Below are positions 43,703 through 52,244 of a stretch of 64,000 nucleotides of DNA, piece after piece. The number at the start of each line of letters is the position of its first letter. Position 1 is the first letter of the stretch. Source of the stretch: Streptomyces sp. PsTaAH-137 (GTDB lineage Bacteria > Actinomycetota > Actinomycetes > Streptomycetales > Streptomycetaceae); assembly GCF_003259365.1 (NCBI RefSeq), contig NZ_QLLY01000015.1, forward strand, positions 124,001 to 188,000. The letters are read 5' to 3'. The notes under the pieces are model-generated. The model was not told the origin of the DNA. It worked only from the letters and a program-made list of their open reading frames with translations, and made no database searches. Position numbers and translations under genes: made by a program.

Positions 43703-44832
43703 GCGCGTTTCCCCTCGCCGCTCGTGCTGCCGGGGTCACCGGTGCTTCCGCTCGGCTCCCCGGTCCCGTCGAGGCGGCGGATCAACGTCTGTGTCACCGG
43801 ACCGAGTGCGACGGCCAGCTCGTGTGCCCGCTTCCGTCCCTCGGCGGGAACGGCCCTGCGCCAGCCCGATCTCAGCAGGCGCCAGTCCTCTTCGGACAGC
43901 CGGTCGTGCAGGTCGTCCGGCAGGCGCGCGGCCCACTCCCGAAGTCCGTCGGTGTCCGCGTCCGGGTAGCGCACGGCGAACTTGAGGAAGCGGACGAGCA
44001 CTCCGGCGGCCCGTTCCGGCGGCCGCTCGGCGTTCCGGGTCGCCAGCACCTTCGGCCGGGAGCGCAGGTGGGCGAGCCCCACACCGGTCGGGTCGACGAG
44101 GACGCTGCGTCCGTGGTCGTAGTAGAGGCTGTTGACCGTCAGGTCGCGGGAGGTGACGTCCTCGGCGAGGCCGCCGCCGTAGGCGGAGGACAGGAAATCG
44201 GTCACGGCGAGCGCTTTGTACTCCAGAATGCGCCCGTTGCCCCCCTGCGGCGGCCGGGACAGGTGGACGACCAGGCTTGCGGGACTCACGGCCGCCCGGT
44301 AGTCGCCCAGGGCCGCGAGCCTGGAGCGCTCCTCGAGGTCCTGGAGCATGCGCAGGGGCGGCAGCGTCCCCGCGAAGTCCAGGTCGTTGGGGCGGGCCGC
44401 GGGGCCGATGTCGACGAGGTCGCGGACGGCTCCGCCGATCAGCCAGAACGCGTGGCCCAGGTCCGGGACCCGGGTCATCGTCTGCCGTACGAAGGCCCCT
44501 TCGGCACCGGACTCGTCCAGGCAGCCGTCGACGGCCGCGCCGATGCCGGGGGCCACCTCCTCGGCGGCGTGGAAGTCCTCCGGCGCGCACGTCTCGGCCG
44601 GGTGCGGCCCGGTGAACTCCAGGTGCACGTCGGCCGGTCCCGGGCCGTCCGGCGGCACGCACGGCGCCTCCCGGTCCCGCTCGCGCAGCAGCACCTCGCG
44701 CAGGGTGCCGTGCGGTGCGGCGGTGAGGCCGACGCCGAGGACGGTCTCTCCGTCCGCCAGATCGCCCCGCGCCACCGTCCCGTCGGACGCGCGCCGGTAA
44801 GGCGTCCTGAAATCCTGTCGTTCCACGGTCAC
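43699..44832 (-). CDS. Class II CCA-adding-enzyme-like nucleotidyltransferase
   Basis: A 377-residue protein from GTG 44832; a longer start at 44886 is possible. The head domain of class II tRNA nucleotidyltransferases/poly(A) polymerases is clear: FWLIGGAVRDL (GG about 133), then PNDLDFAG with the metal pair Asp150/Asp152, and SRDLTVNSLYYD at about 228-239 matching RDFTINAL, then VLVDPTGVGLAHL. The first 130 residues are a separate unknown domain. The C-terminal RNA-binding domains of true CCA enzymes are reduced. It is not the housekeeping CCA enzyme by length or context. It belongs to the operon ending in the Lon-WD40 gene, so nucleotide transfer in signalling or defence is inferred. Confidence 0.82.
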   Translation of the reverse strand: MTVERQDFRTPYRRASDGTVARGDLADGETVLGVGLTAAPHGTLREVLLRERDREAPCVPPDGPGPADVHLEFTGPHPAETCAPEDFHAAEEVAPGIGAAVDGCLDESGAEGAFVRQTMTRVPDLGHAFWLIGGAVRDLVDIGPAARPNDLDFAGTLPPLRMLQDLEERSRLAALGDYRAAVSPASLVVHLSRPPQGGNGRILEYKALAVTDFLSSAYGGGLAEDVTSRDLTVNSLYYDHGRSVLVDPTGVGLAHLRSRPKVLATRNAERPPERAAGVLVRFLKFAVRYPDADTDGLREWAARLPDDLHDRLSEEDWRLLRSGWRRAVPAEGRKRAHELAVALGPVTQTLIRRLDGTGEPSGSTGDPGSTSGEGKRA

Positions 44833-44959
44833 CGGTACATGCCCCCATCGGCCACGCGCACGTCGCCGCCCTCGTGTCCCGCTCACCGAGCACTGTCGCT
44901 CCCTCGTTCGGCTCGTTCATGTCGCCGCGTCGCCGCGGCCCCCTGCCCTTCACGAGGTC

Positions 44960-46642
44960 TCACCCCCCGGACAGGGACCTCCCCAGACCCAGTCCCACCG
45001 CCGAGGCCAGCACCCAGCCGACACCGATCAGCGCATAGCTCAACCACTGTGTGGCGCCCACCGGTTGGAAGGCGGAATCCTGCCCCAGGCTCACCAGCGG
45101 CAGCAGGAGGTCCAGTGTGTACGCCACCGCGTGGAAACGTGGCGCTTTCTCCGGTTCCAGTGCCGTCGGCGGCAATGTCCCGAAGACCGCGGTGCCCAGC
45201 ACGACCAGGACGGCGAGCCAGCCCAGGGCCCGCCAGGGCCGGAACCCGTAGCCAACCGTCACCTGGAGCAGCCCCTCCCACAGCCGCGCCGCCCCGCGCA
45301 GGCCCGCACGATGACGCACCTGTGACGCGTAGCGGATCCGACGCGCGTCCAGTGGACGTCCCAACATCAGGTAGTACTGGGCGAGTTGGGCGTACGGCTG
45401 AGTGGCAGCCTCCGTCGAGGGGTCGCGGGCCAGCCAGGCCAGGCGCGCTGGAGCGGGCAGCAGAGGGTGCAGCGATGCGTACGTCAGTCCCGCTACGCCG
45501 GCCCGGTCCGGCCAGTGGACCGGACCGTCGAGGAGCACCCCGACCGTGCCCTGCGCGAGATCCAGGACGGCCACGCGATCCACGCGCAGATCCAGGGTGT
45601 CGCGCACGTGGATTCCGGTGGCGGACACCGAGCCGGACGCCACGTGCAGGCCCTCCAGGCCGACGTCCGAGGCCGACATCCGGTCCAGCCGCAGTGCGAC
45701 CGAGCCGCCCGGGTGGCCGATCCGGGCCCCGGTCAGGTCGAGGCGCGTACGCAGCTCCGCGCCGGCCAGACGCACCTCGCCGCTCGCGGTGAACGGCGCG
45801 GAGCACCACACCGCGCCGCGCACGCTGGCCCCCGAGGCGCCGAAGGCGATCCCGTCGGGACGGTCCAGCCGGGCCCCGGACAGCTGGATGCCTCCTGCCA
45901 CATCGGCGTTGAACATGCGCAGTCCGCCCTCCACCACGAGGCGCCGGGCCATCAGCCGGTCGCCCAGCACCGCACGGTCCAGGACCACCGCGTCCGCGCC
46001 CGGCACCCGTACCCGGGCGTCGGTCATCCGCACCGGCCCGGCGATCCGCGCCCCGCCCAACTGCACGACCCCCGAAGCCCGCAGGTCCGTCAGGTCCAGC
46101 ACCCCGGTCACCATCAGCCCGGCCCCCGCCAGCGCCACCCCGTCCGCGCCAGGGCCCAGCACGCTCCCGGAGAGCACCACGTCCGTCTCGGCCCGTGCCC
46201 GCTCCAGTCGCACCCCGCCCGCGACCACGCAGCCGCGCAGTTCCAGCGGGCCCTGCGTCCGGACCCGGTCCGCGTCCACGGAGGGCACCGTGCAGCCCCG
46301 CAGGACCAGGCCCGGCAGGGCGGCGTCCCGGCACACCAGCGGCGCGTCGAACTCGCAGTCCTCGAAGTCGATCCGCAGCACTTCCGGTGCCAGACCGCCC
46401 CCGGTCAGGTCGAGACTTCCGGTCACCCGTGCTCCGCGCACCCGCAGCGCCCGGCCGCCCCCGGTCCCTCCAGAGCCCCGCAGGAGGGCGGCGAGCACGG
46501 CCGCGCGCACCGTGCGCGCGGCCCCGCCCGCCCCCGTCAGGTCGGCCTCCGCCCCCTCGGCGAAGGCCCGGTCCAGCATGTCCTCCGCCGGATACGAGCC
46601 GGGCGAAGTCCGTATCCCCGTTGCGGTGTTCGGGGTGTTCAC
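44960..46642 (-). CDS. Beta-helix (pentapeptide-like) membrane protein
   Basis: A 560-residue protein. The first about 400 residues are imperfect repeats of short strands (for example VTGSLDLTGG, VQLGGARIAGPVRMTDARVR, LRTRLDLTGARIG) giving a right-handed beta-helix like pentapeptide proteins. The C-terminal 130 hold three hydrophobic helices (LGWLAVLVVLGTAVFGTLPP; FHAVAYTLDLLLPLVSLG; WLSYALIGVGWVLASAVGLG). Similar Streptomyces proteins are often labelled membrane oxidoreductases with no biochemical basis I know of. GTG 46642 follows GGAG at 11 bases. First gene of the four-gene run, divergent from the 314-residue HTH-like gene. Confidence 0.82.
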   Translation of the reverse strand: MNTPNTATGIRTSPGSYPAEDMLDRAFAEGAEADLTGAGGAARTVRAAVLAALLRGSGGTGGGRALRVRGARVTGSLDLTGGGLAPEVLRIDFEDCEFDAPLVCRDAALPGLVLRGCTVPSVDADRVRTQGPLELRGCVVAGGVRLERARAETDVVLSGSVLGPGADGVALAGAGLMVTGVLDLTDLRASGVVQLGGARIAGPVRMTDARVRVPGADAVVLDRAVLGDRLMARRLVVEGGLRMFNADVAGGIQLSGARLDRPDGIAFGASGASVRGAVWCSAPFTASGEVRLAGAELRTRLDLTGARIGHPGGSVALRLDRMSASDVGLEGLHVASGSVSATGIHVRDTLDLRVDRVAVLDLAQGTVGVLLDGPVHWPDRAGVAGLTYASLHPLLPAPARLAWLARDPSTEAATQPYAQLAQYYLMLGRPLDARRIRYASQVRHRAGLRGAARLWEGLLQVTVGYGFRPWRALGWLAVLVVLGTAVFGTLPPTALEPEKAPRFHAVAYTLDLLLPLVSLGQDSAFQPVGATQWLSYALIGVGWVLASAVGLGLGRSLSGG

Positions 46643-46753
46643 AGGTGGATAGGCTCCGATCGGGCATGGGCGGGTCCGCATCCGCGGTCTCGTACCGGCA
46701 GTGCACCACCGGTCCGTCGCAGTCGTGTCGCACGGAAGGAACGAGCGCACCGC

Positions 46754-47698
46754 ATGGCAGCAACCGAGGACACGGCCGTACGCGCCGTCGCCGCGCTCCT
46801 GCGCCGCTTCCTGACCGAGCGGCCCTCCTACCGGGACCGCTGGGAGCACCGCGGGCTGCGCCGTGCGGGCGGCCCGCTCAGCGCCTCGGCGATCGCCCGC
46901 GTTCTCGCCCTGCACCTGTGGGAGACAGGGGAACGCCCCGACAGCGAGACGGACTTGGCGCGCCGCCTGAAGGACCGCGTGCACCGGGCGTTGGCGGGCG
47001 AGGTGCTGAGCCGGCAGACGCTGGAGTGGTTCATCGGCGCGTTCGAGGTGAACGGCGCCGACGCGAGCGAACTGCGCGCCCTGTGGTCCGGCGCCGTCGC
47101 CACTCCGGGCGGCGAGGACGCGGACGGCACGGTGCGGCACACCCTGCGGCTGCCGCAGTACCTGCCGCTACGACAGCGCCACCGCACGGTCGCGGTGTTC
47201 GAGCGGCACATCATCGGTCCCGACGGCACACCGCTGCGCCACCGCACCACCCGCGCCGTGATGGCCTGCGAGGACGGCGTCACCGCGTTTCCCTGCCGGC
47301 TGCCCGAGGGCGCGGTCGGCGTCACGGTGCTGCGGGGCGCACAGGCCCGCCCCCTGCGCGAGTTCTCCGGCAGCACGCCCGTGGTCGAACTGGCCTTTCC
47401 GGCCCCCCTGGTGGCGGGCCAGATCGTCTCCCTGGAGTACGAGGTGGGCTACGCTCCGGGCCGGACACCGGCCACGGAGTACCGGCGTGTCGCCCACGCC
47501 CGCGCCGACAACGTCGACCTCGTCGTGGAGTTCGCGCCCTCGCGACGACCGGCCCGCCTGTGGTGGGCGACCTGGGACCACCACCGGGGTGGCGCCCCGC
47601 TCACCGAGACCCCCGTGTCCCTCTCGCCGGACGGCTCGGCCCACCACTTCGTCCCGGCCCTGGAGCACGCGGCAGCCGGATTCCGCTGGTCCTGGTGA
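46754..47698 (+). CDS. Probable HTH-containing protein of unknown function
   Basis: A 314-residue protein. Residues about 1-110 resemble the N-terminal helix bundle of Streptomyces XRE-like proteins (LSASAIARVLALHLWETGER, SRQTLEWFIGAFEVNGADAS, then ELRALWSG). The C-terminal 200 are beta-rich (HRTVAVFERHIIGPDGTPLR; VVELAFPAPLVAGQIVSLEY) and contain repeated Trp near the end (ARLWWATWDHHRGG). ATG 46754 has AAGGA rather far upstream. Divergent from the beta-helix gene by 111 bases, so it may regulate the operon or be part of the same module. Family not known to me. Confidence 0.72.
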   Translation: MAATEDTAVRAVAALLRRFLTERPSYRDRWEHRGLRRAGGPLSASAIARVLALHLWETGERPDSETDLARRLKDRVHRALAGEVLSRQTLEWFIGAFEVNGADASELRALWSGAVATPGGEDADGTVRHTLRLPQYLPLRQRHRTVAVFERHIIGPDGTPLRHRTTRAVMACEDGVTAFPCRLPEGAVGVTVLRGAQARPLREFSGSTPVVELAFPAPLVAGQIVSLEYEVGYAPGRTPATEYRRVAHARADNVDLVVEFAPSRRPARLWWATWDHHRGGAPLTETPVSLSPDGSAHHFVPALEHAAAGFRWSW

Positions 47699-47772
47699 TC
47701 CGGCGGCGGATCGCCGGGCGACAACCGAGACAGGAGGCGGTAGACACGCGAGCCCGCCGCTCCATAACATAG

Positions 47773-47782
47773 AGAACGTTCT
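47773..47782. promoter_or_regulatory. Short palindrome in promoter of HAD-SDR pair
   Basis: AGAACGTTCT is a perfect 10-base palindrome inside an AT-rich patch (CATAACATAGAGAACGTTCT) 36 bases before the HAD gene start. Too short to assign to a regulator. Confidence 0.35.
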
Positions 47783-47818
47783 GAATGTTGGTGTGGATCC
47801 ATTCATGGAGAGGCCTGT

Positions 47819-48523
47819 ATGACGAACGCGCTTGGTTTTGCCCGCCTGCGGCTGGTGGCGTTGAACATCGACGGTGTTCTGCTCAACGACACCTTCAGCC
47901 CGGTCATCCACCGCTTCATCACCGGTCACGGTGGCGCCTACACGGCGGACGTGGAGCGAACCGTCTTCTCCCAGCCGCAGAAGATCGCGGGGGAGCGGAT
48001 GGCGGAGGTCCTCGGAGGCGAACTGACCGGCCCGCAAGCCCTCGCCGCGTACTTCCGGGAGCGGGAGGAGTACCTGCGAGAGCACCCGGTCACCGTCCAG
48101 CCCGGAGCCGTCGAGCTGCTGACGAGGCTGCGCGCGACGGGGCTGCGAACCGTCTGCTACGGAGGCCTGGACAAGGGCCACTTCGACCGCTTCCTCGGAG
48201 AGCACGCCGCCCTGTTCGACGGGCCGGGCTATGTCTGCACCGATGCCATCCGCCCCGGCCTCCGCGAGATCACCGCCGACGTCTTCTCGCTCAAGCACGA
48301 CCAGGCGCTGTTCGTCGACGACGTCGCGCGGGTGGCGGAGGCCGCGCGCACGCACGGCTTCCCGTTCGTCGGTTTCCCCACGTCGTTCGAGCACAGCTTC
48401 CAGGCGCACCTGATGAAGGACGCCGGTGTGCGTCATCTGATCGGGGGCCTCGACGACATCGACGAGGAGCTGTTGCGCACCATCGACGACGAGGCGGCCA
48501 CCGGCACGCTGTGGGGGAACTGA
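47819..48523 (+). CDS. HAD-like protein with Asn at the nucleophile position
   Basis: A 234-residue HAD-superfamily fold. Motif I reads ALNIDGVLLND, so the usual nucleophilic Asp is Asn16 while the second Asp (Asp18) is kept. The cap region (about 20-95) and motif IV ALFVDDVARVAEAA are intact, and TVCYGGLDKGHF holds the motif II/III region. Phosphatase activity through a phospho-Asp is therefore unlikely unless the residue is deamidated; a binding or chaperone role is possible. GGAGAGG precedes the ATG. Its stop is directly followed by the SDR start codon (coupled). Confidence 0.8.
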   Translation: MTNALGFARLRLVALNIDGVLLNDTFSPVIHRFITGHGGAYTADVERTVFSQPQKIAGERMAEVLGGELTGPQALAAYFREREEYLREHPVTVQPGAVELLTRLRATGLRTVCYGGLDKGHFDRFLGEHAALFDGPGYVCTDAIRPGLREITADVFSLKHDQALFVDDVARVAEAARTHGFPFVGFPTSFEHSFQAHLMKDAGVRHLIGGLDDIDEELLRTIDDEAATGTLWGN

Positions 48524-49279
48524 ATGCTGAACGGCAAGGTCGTGATGATCACGGGCGCCTCCAGCGGCATCGGCGCCGCGGCGGCCGAACTGTTCGCCGC
48601 CCAGGGAGCGGCCGTCGTGCTGATGGCCCGCCGCAAGGACAGACTCGCCGACCTGGCCGCCCGGATCCGCGCGGACGGCGGCCGGGCGCTGGACGTGACC
48701 GGGGACGTCTGCCGTGAGGAGGACGTCGAACGCGCCGTGCGCGAGGCGGTGGAGAACTTCGGCCGGCTCGACGCGGCGTTCAACAACGCCGGCTTCGCCA
48801 CGGCCGGCGTCCCGCTGCACGAGATCGGCACCGACGTCTACGACCGCACGATGGAGGTGAACGTGCGCGGCGTCTGGAACTGTCTCGTGCAGCAGATCCC
48901 GGCGATGCTGGCCGGCGGTGGCGGCGCGGTGGTCAACACCTCGAGCGTCGCGGGCGTGGCCGCCACCGGCGCCTCCGCCGCCTATGTCGCCGCCAAGCAC
49001 GCGGTGATCGGGATGACCAAGGCCGCCGCGGCCGACTACGGACAACAGGGGATACGGGTCAACGCGCTGATCGTCGGCGCGACCAGGACCGAGATGATGC
49101 AGCAGGTCATCACGGAACACCCGAGCCTGGAGCACGACTTCATGGCGGAGTCCGTGCAGCACAGGATGGCGGACCCGGTCGAGATCGCCCGGGCCGCCGC
49201 CTGGCTGTGCAGCGATCAGTCCTCCTTCGTCACGGGTGCGGCCGTCCCCGTCGACGGTGGCGCCACGGCCACCGCCTGA
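48524..49279 (+). CDS. SDR family oxidoreductase
   Basis: A 251-residue classical SDR. The NAD(P) motif TGASSGIG, NNAG, the catalytic Ser in VVNTSSVAGVAA and YVAAKHA are present, ending with TGAAVPVDGG. It probably reduces or oxidises a small alcohol/ketone in the cluster product. Its ATG abuts the stop of the HAD-like gene, so the two are co-translated. A strong bidirectional terminator follows. Confidence 0.93.
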   Translation: MLNGKVVMITGASSGIGAAAAELFAAQGAAVVLMARRKDRLADLAARIRADGGRALDVTGDVCREEDVERAVREAVENFGRLDAAFNNAGFATAGVPLHEIGTDVYDRTMEVNVRGVWNCLVQQIPAMLAGGGGAVVNTSSVAGVAATGASAAYVAAKHAVIGMTKAAAADYGQQGIRVNALIVGATRTEMMQQVITEHPSLEHDFMAESVQHRMADPVEIARAAAWLCSDQSSFVTGAAVPVDGGATATA

Positions 49280-49296
49280 CCGACAGAGTCCGTTCA

Positions 49297-49337
49297 CGGT
49301 GTCGGCCCGGGCAGGAACCCCGCCCGGGCCGACACCG
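49297..49337. terminator. Perfect bidirectional hairpin terminator
   Basis: CGGTGTCGGCCCGGGC (49297-49312) pairs perfectly with GCCCGGGCCGACACCG (49322-49337), 16 bp with a 9-base loop. It separates the convergent SDR and LLM genes. Confidence 0.9.
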
Positions 49338-49346
49338 ACGCGCGCT

Positions 49347-50507
49347 CTAGGAGTGGATGGACCGTCCCTCGCGCTCGGCCCGCTCACGCCTGGCCTGCGT
49401 GTGCGGGAAGACGTGACGGTTGTCGACGCTCCACTGGATCGACTCGTCACCCCGGGCGGTGCTGCCCGAGAAGCGGGGCGCGACCTGCTCGGCCAACAGC
49501 TCGTAACTCCGCTTCGTCTTCTCGAACGACGCCCAGTTCATGGCGTAGACGAGGAACGTGCCGAAGCCGCCCGTCTCCTCCTGCAGACGCTGGACGGCGG
49601 CTGCCGCGTCCTCGACGGACCCGACGATCGCCAGTCCCTTCTCGATGCCCGCCTCCAGCTCCTGGGAGCGCTTGACGCCCTCCATGCTCGTGGCGACGTC
49701 GAACCCCGCGGCCTTGCCCCAGTAGTCCCAGAGCCAGGTCGAGAAGCCCTCCCGGACGTCGCGGTAGGCCTCCTCGCGGGTCTCGGCGATGTACATCGGA
49801 GCCACCACACGCCACGTGGCACGGTCCATCGTGTTGCCGTGCTCCTCGGCCGACTCCTCCGCGTAGCGCCACTGCTGCGCGAGGTCGACGGCCGGCGCGC
49901 CGGGCGGGGGAGCGCCCCAGGAGACCAGGCTCAGGCCGAACTGGCCCGCCACCTTGGGGCTGTTGGCCGACCCGATGCTGGAGATCGCCATCTCGATGCC
50001 CGGCTTGCTGTAGCGGGGCAGCTGCATCTTGGCGTCCTGCAGCACGAACCAGTCGCTCTTGGCGCTGACCCGCTCCTCGCCGTTGACCAGCTCCTGGACC
50101 GCGGGGATCGCCTCGCTCGCCATCCGCTTGAGCTCGTCCTGGTCGACGCCGAACTGGTGGGCGTCGTTGGGCGTGGCGCCCGGCCCCACACCGAGGATGT
50201 AGCGGCCGCGCGACAGGTGGTCGAGCATGATCGCCCGGCTCGCGACGTTGTACGGGTGGTGGAAAGGCAGCGGAACGACGCCGTTGGCCAGCTTGATCTG
50301 GCGGGTCCGCTCGGCGGCGGCCGCGATGAAGGTCTCCGGCGCGCCGATCGTCGGCCAGGCGAGGGAGTGGTGCTCGCCGAACCAGCACTCGTCGTAGTTC
50401 AACTCATCGAGGTGCTCCACCAGTTGCAGATCGCGGCGGATGGTCAGGTGCGGGTCCTGGCCGGGCGCGTGCAACGGTGAGAGGAACGCTCCGATTCCGG
50501 TGTGCAA
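49347..50507 (-). CDS. LLM class flavin-dependent oxidoreductase
   Basis: A 386-residue luciferase-like monooxygenase using FMN and probably O2. Typical blocks are YDECWFGEHHSLAW, VVPLPFHHPYNVASRAIMLD, RGRYILGVGPGATPNDAHQ and ISSIGSANSPKVAGQFGL. The N-terminus TGIGAFLSPLHAPGQDPHLT has no in-frame ATG; TTG at 50507 with GAGGAG 5 bases upstream is the likely start. It is the third gene of a minus-strand run after the two P-loop ATPases. It may hydroxylate or cleave an acyl chain of the cluster product; this is inference. Confidence 0.9.
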   Translation of the reverse strand: MHTGIGAFLSPLHAPGQDPHLTIRRDLQLVEHLDELNYDECWFGEHHSLAWPTIGAPETFIAAAAERTRQIKLANGVVPLPFHHPYNVASRAIMLDHLSRGRYILGVGPGATPNDAHQFGVDQDELKRMASEAIPAVQELVNGEERVSAKSDWFVLQDAKMQLPRYSKPGIEMAISSIGSANSPKVAGQFGLSLVSWGAPPPGAPAVDLAQQWRYAEESAEEHGNTMDRATWRVVAPMYIAETREEAYRDVREGFSTWLWDYWGKAAGFDVATSMEGVKRSQELEAGIEKGLAIVGSVEDAAAAVQRLQEETGGFGTFLVYAMNWASFEKTKRSYELLAEQVAPRFSGSTARGDESIQWSVDNRHVFPHTQARRERAEREGRSIHS

Positions 50508-50574
50508 GGTGTCTCCTCGGCTTGGGCGGGGGCGATCAGGGCGGAACGGGGGTGACGCCGTGTCGGGGGAGGGC

Positions 50575-51180
50575 TCAGGCGTGGCCGGAGACGCCCGGGA
50601 TGGCGAGGATCTGGTCCAGGCGCTCCTCGACGGTGCCGGTGACGACGTGCACCGGTATGTCGAGCGTCTTGAGGATGTCGAGCATGAGCTCGTCCGACAG
50701 GGTGCGGAAGCTCTCGCTGATCGGGTCGACGCCCTGCGGCAGCGGGAACTCGACGGGGCAGTGGACGAACACGTCGTAGCCGGTACGGGCGTGCTCCTTG
50801 GCGAGCAGGCCCAGCTGGTCCACGACCTCCTCGAAGAGGAGCGTGCGCGGCTCGCGCACCGCGCCGGCCAGGGTGTCGGTCGGCTCGGGGAAGCGGCCGA
50901 CGGCCAGACGGACCTTGCTGTACACCCACTCGTGCAGCACGGAGCCGTCCGAGAGGAAGCCCTCGGGGTGCGCGGCCTCCTCCACGGCCCGCTCGGTGAA
51001 GCGGCGTACGGCGAGCTGGACCAGCTCCGGCTCGTTCGTCTCCTCCAGCGCCTTGGGCGTGCCGCCGGCCGGGTCGCGCATGGCGCTGCCGTGGGTGCGC
51101 GCGAGGCCGAGCTTCTCGGACAGTTCGGTGGTGAGCGTCGTCTTGCCGTTGCCGTACGCGCCGACGAAAGCGATGCGCAT
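50575..51180 (-). CDS. P-loop AAA-type ATPase/kinase-like protein (paralogue 2)
   Basis: A 201-residue P-loop NTPase. Walker A is GAYGNGKTT near the N-terminus. Shared features with its neighbour are SDGSVLHEWVYSKVRL, YDVFVHCPVEFPLPQG and IPVHVVTGTVEERLDQIL. The size and short helical lid resemble NadR/thymidylate-kinase-like AAA_28 proteins rather than mechanical ATPases. It is a tandem paralogue of the gene at 51269. A kinase or other nucleotide-dependent step in the cluster is possible. ATG 51180 has GAGAGG upstream. Confidence 0.85.
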   Translation of the reverse strand: MRIAFVGAYGNGKTTLTTELSEKLGLARTHGSAMRDPAGGTPKALEETNEPELVQLAVRRFTERAVEEAAHPEGFLSDGSVLHEWVYSKVRLAVGRFPEPTDTLAGAVREPRTLLFEEVVDQLGLLAKEHARTGYDVFVHCPVEFPLPQGVDPISESFRTLSDELMLDILKTLDIPVHVVTGTVEERLDQILAIPGVSGHA

Positions 51181-51268
51181 GTGTACCTCTCAGGAGTCGT
51201 GATCGAAGCCGTGATCGAAGTCGAAGTCGATGAGGGGGTGCGGGCACAGCGCCCGCGGGAACGAACCG

Positions 51269-51970
51269 TCAGGCGGCGTCGGCCATGCGCTCCAGCTCGT
51301 TGCGGGTGTCGAGCTGCGCGTACTCCTCCTCGGCGCGGGCGATGGCCTGCTCGATGGTCATCACCTGCGGGAAGTCGAAGATCTCGACGATCCTCGCCAG
51401 CCGCTCCGGGATCGTGCCGCCGACGATGTGCACCGGGATCTCCAGCTCGTCCAGGGTCTCCAGGAGCAGCTGCTCGGCGAGCTGGCGGAAGCGCTCGTTC
51501 ACCGGGCGGTGACCGTCCTCGACGATCGGGAACTCGATGGACAGGTGGACGAACGCGTCGTAGTTGCTCTTGGTGTGCTGCTTCGCCGGTATCGCTATCT
51601 GCTTCATGACCTCGGCGTAGAACCGGACATCGTCCGGCATCTCGACGTTGTCGAGGTCCACGGACTCGTTCGGGTTGATGCCGACCTTGACCCGGACGTT
51701 GGCGTACGACCACTCGTGCAGGGCGGAGCCGTCGGAGATGTAGCCGTTCGGCAGGTGGCTCTCGGCGACCGCCCGTCCCTGGATGCGCCGCGTGATCAGC
51801 ATGATCAGCTCGGCGCCGTTGCACTCCTCGAGCGTCTTCCCCGGGAGGGAGATGGGCAGCAGCTCGCGCATGGTGGGGGCCGAGGTGCGCGGGATCCCGG
51901 TCAGGTGGGCGATCGCCATGCTGGTGATCGTCTTGCCGACGGAGTAGGTACCGGAGATGGACAGGTTCAC
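51269..51970 (-). CDS. P-loop AAA-type ATPase/kinase-like protein (paralogue 1)
   Basis: A 233-residue P-loop NTPase with Walker A GTYSVGKTIT. It shares SDGSALHEWSYANVRV, YDAFVHLSIEFPIVEDGH and IPVHIVGGTIPERLARIV with the gene downstream, about one third to one half identical by eye. It has a C-terminal helical tail (IARAEEEYAQLDTRNELERM) that its paralogue lacks. GTG 51970 has GGGAG 5 bases upstream. First gene of the run ending with the LLM oxidoreductase. A heterodimer of the two is plausible. Confidence 0.85.
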   Translation of the reverse strand: MNLSISGTYSVGKTITSMAIAHLTGIPRTSAPTMRELLPISLPGKTLEECNGAELIMLITRRIQGRAVAESHLPNGYISDGSALHEWSYANVRVKVGINPNESVDLDNVEMPDDVRFYAEVMKQIAIPAKQHTKSNYDAFVHLSIEFPIVEDGHRPVNERFRQLAEQLLLETLDELEIPVHIVGGTIPERLARIVEIFDFPQVMTIEQAIARAEEEYAQLDTRNELERMADAA

Positions 51971-52131
51971 TGATGCTCCCGTTGGAGTCGTGAGGGGCGG
52001 AACGAGGAAAGCGGGGCGAGGCGGGGCGGGGAACAGGCCGTCCGTGCGAAGGACGGCGCACCGTGTGTTCGGCCCTCGGGGCCCACGTGAGAAGCATGGC
52101 AACGGCCCACGGAGGTGCCCAGACTCCGGAT

Positions 52132-52144
52132 CCAACAGTGTTGG
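52132..52144. promoter_or_regulatory. Perfect 13-base palindrome upstream of ATPase operon
   Basis: CCAACAGTGTTGG has perfect 6-base arms around one base. Lies 162 bases upstream of the ATPase gene start, a distance that fits a promoter with a long leader. Candidate operator for the adjacent TetR or XRE regulator. Confidence 0.4.
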
Positions 52145-52244
52145 CGGGCCAGCCGTCGCGCACACCATTGCCCGCACCAACAGCGTCCGGAACAAGCGGA
52201 GTCGGGCCGCTTGTGCGACGGTCCGCAAAAACGCGAAGCGGCGC

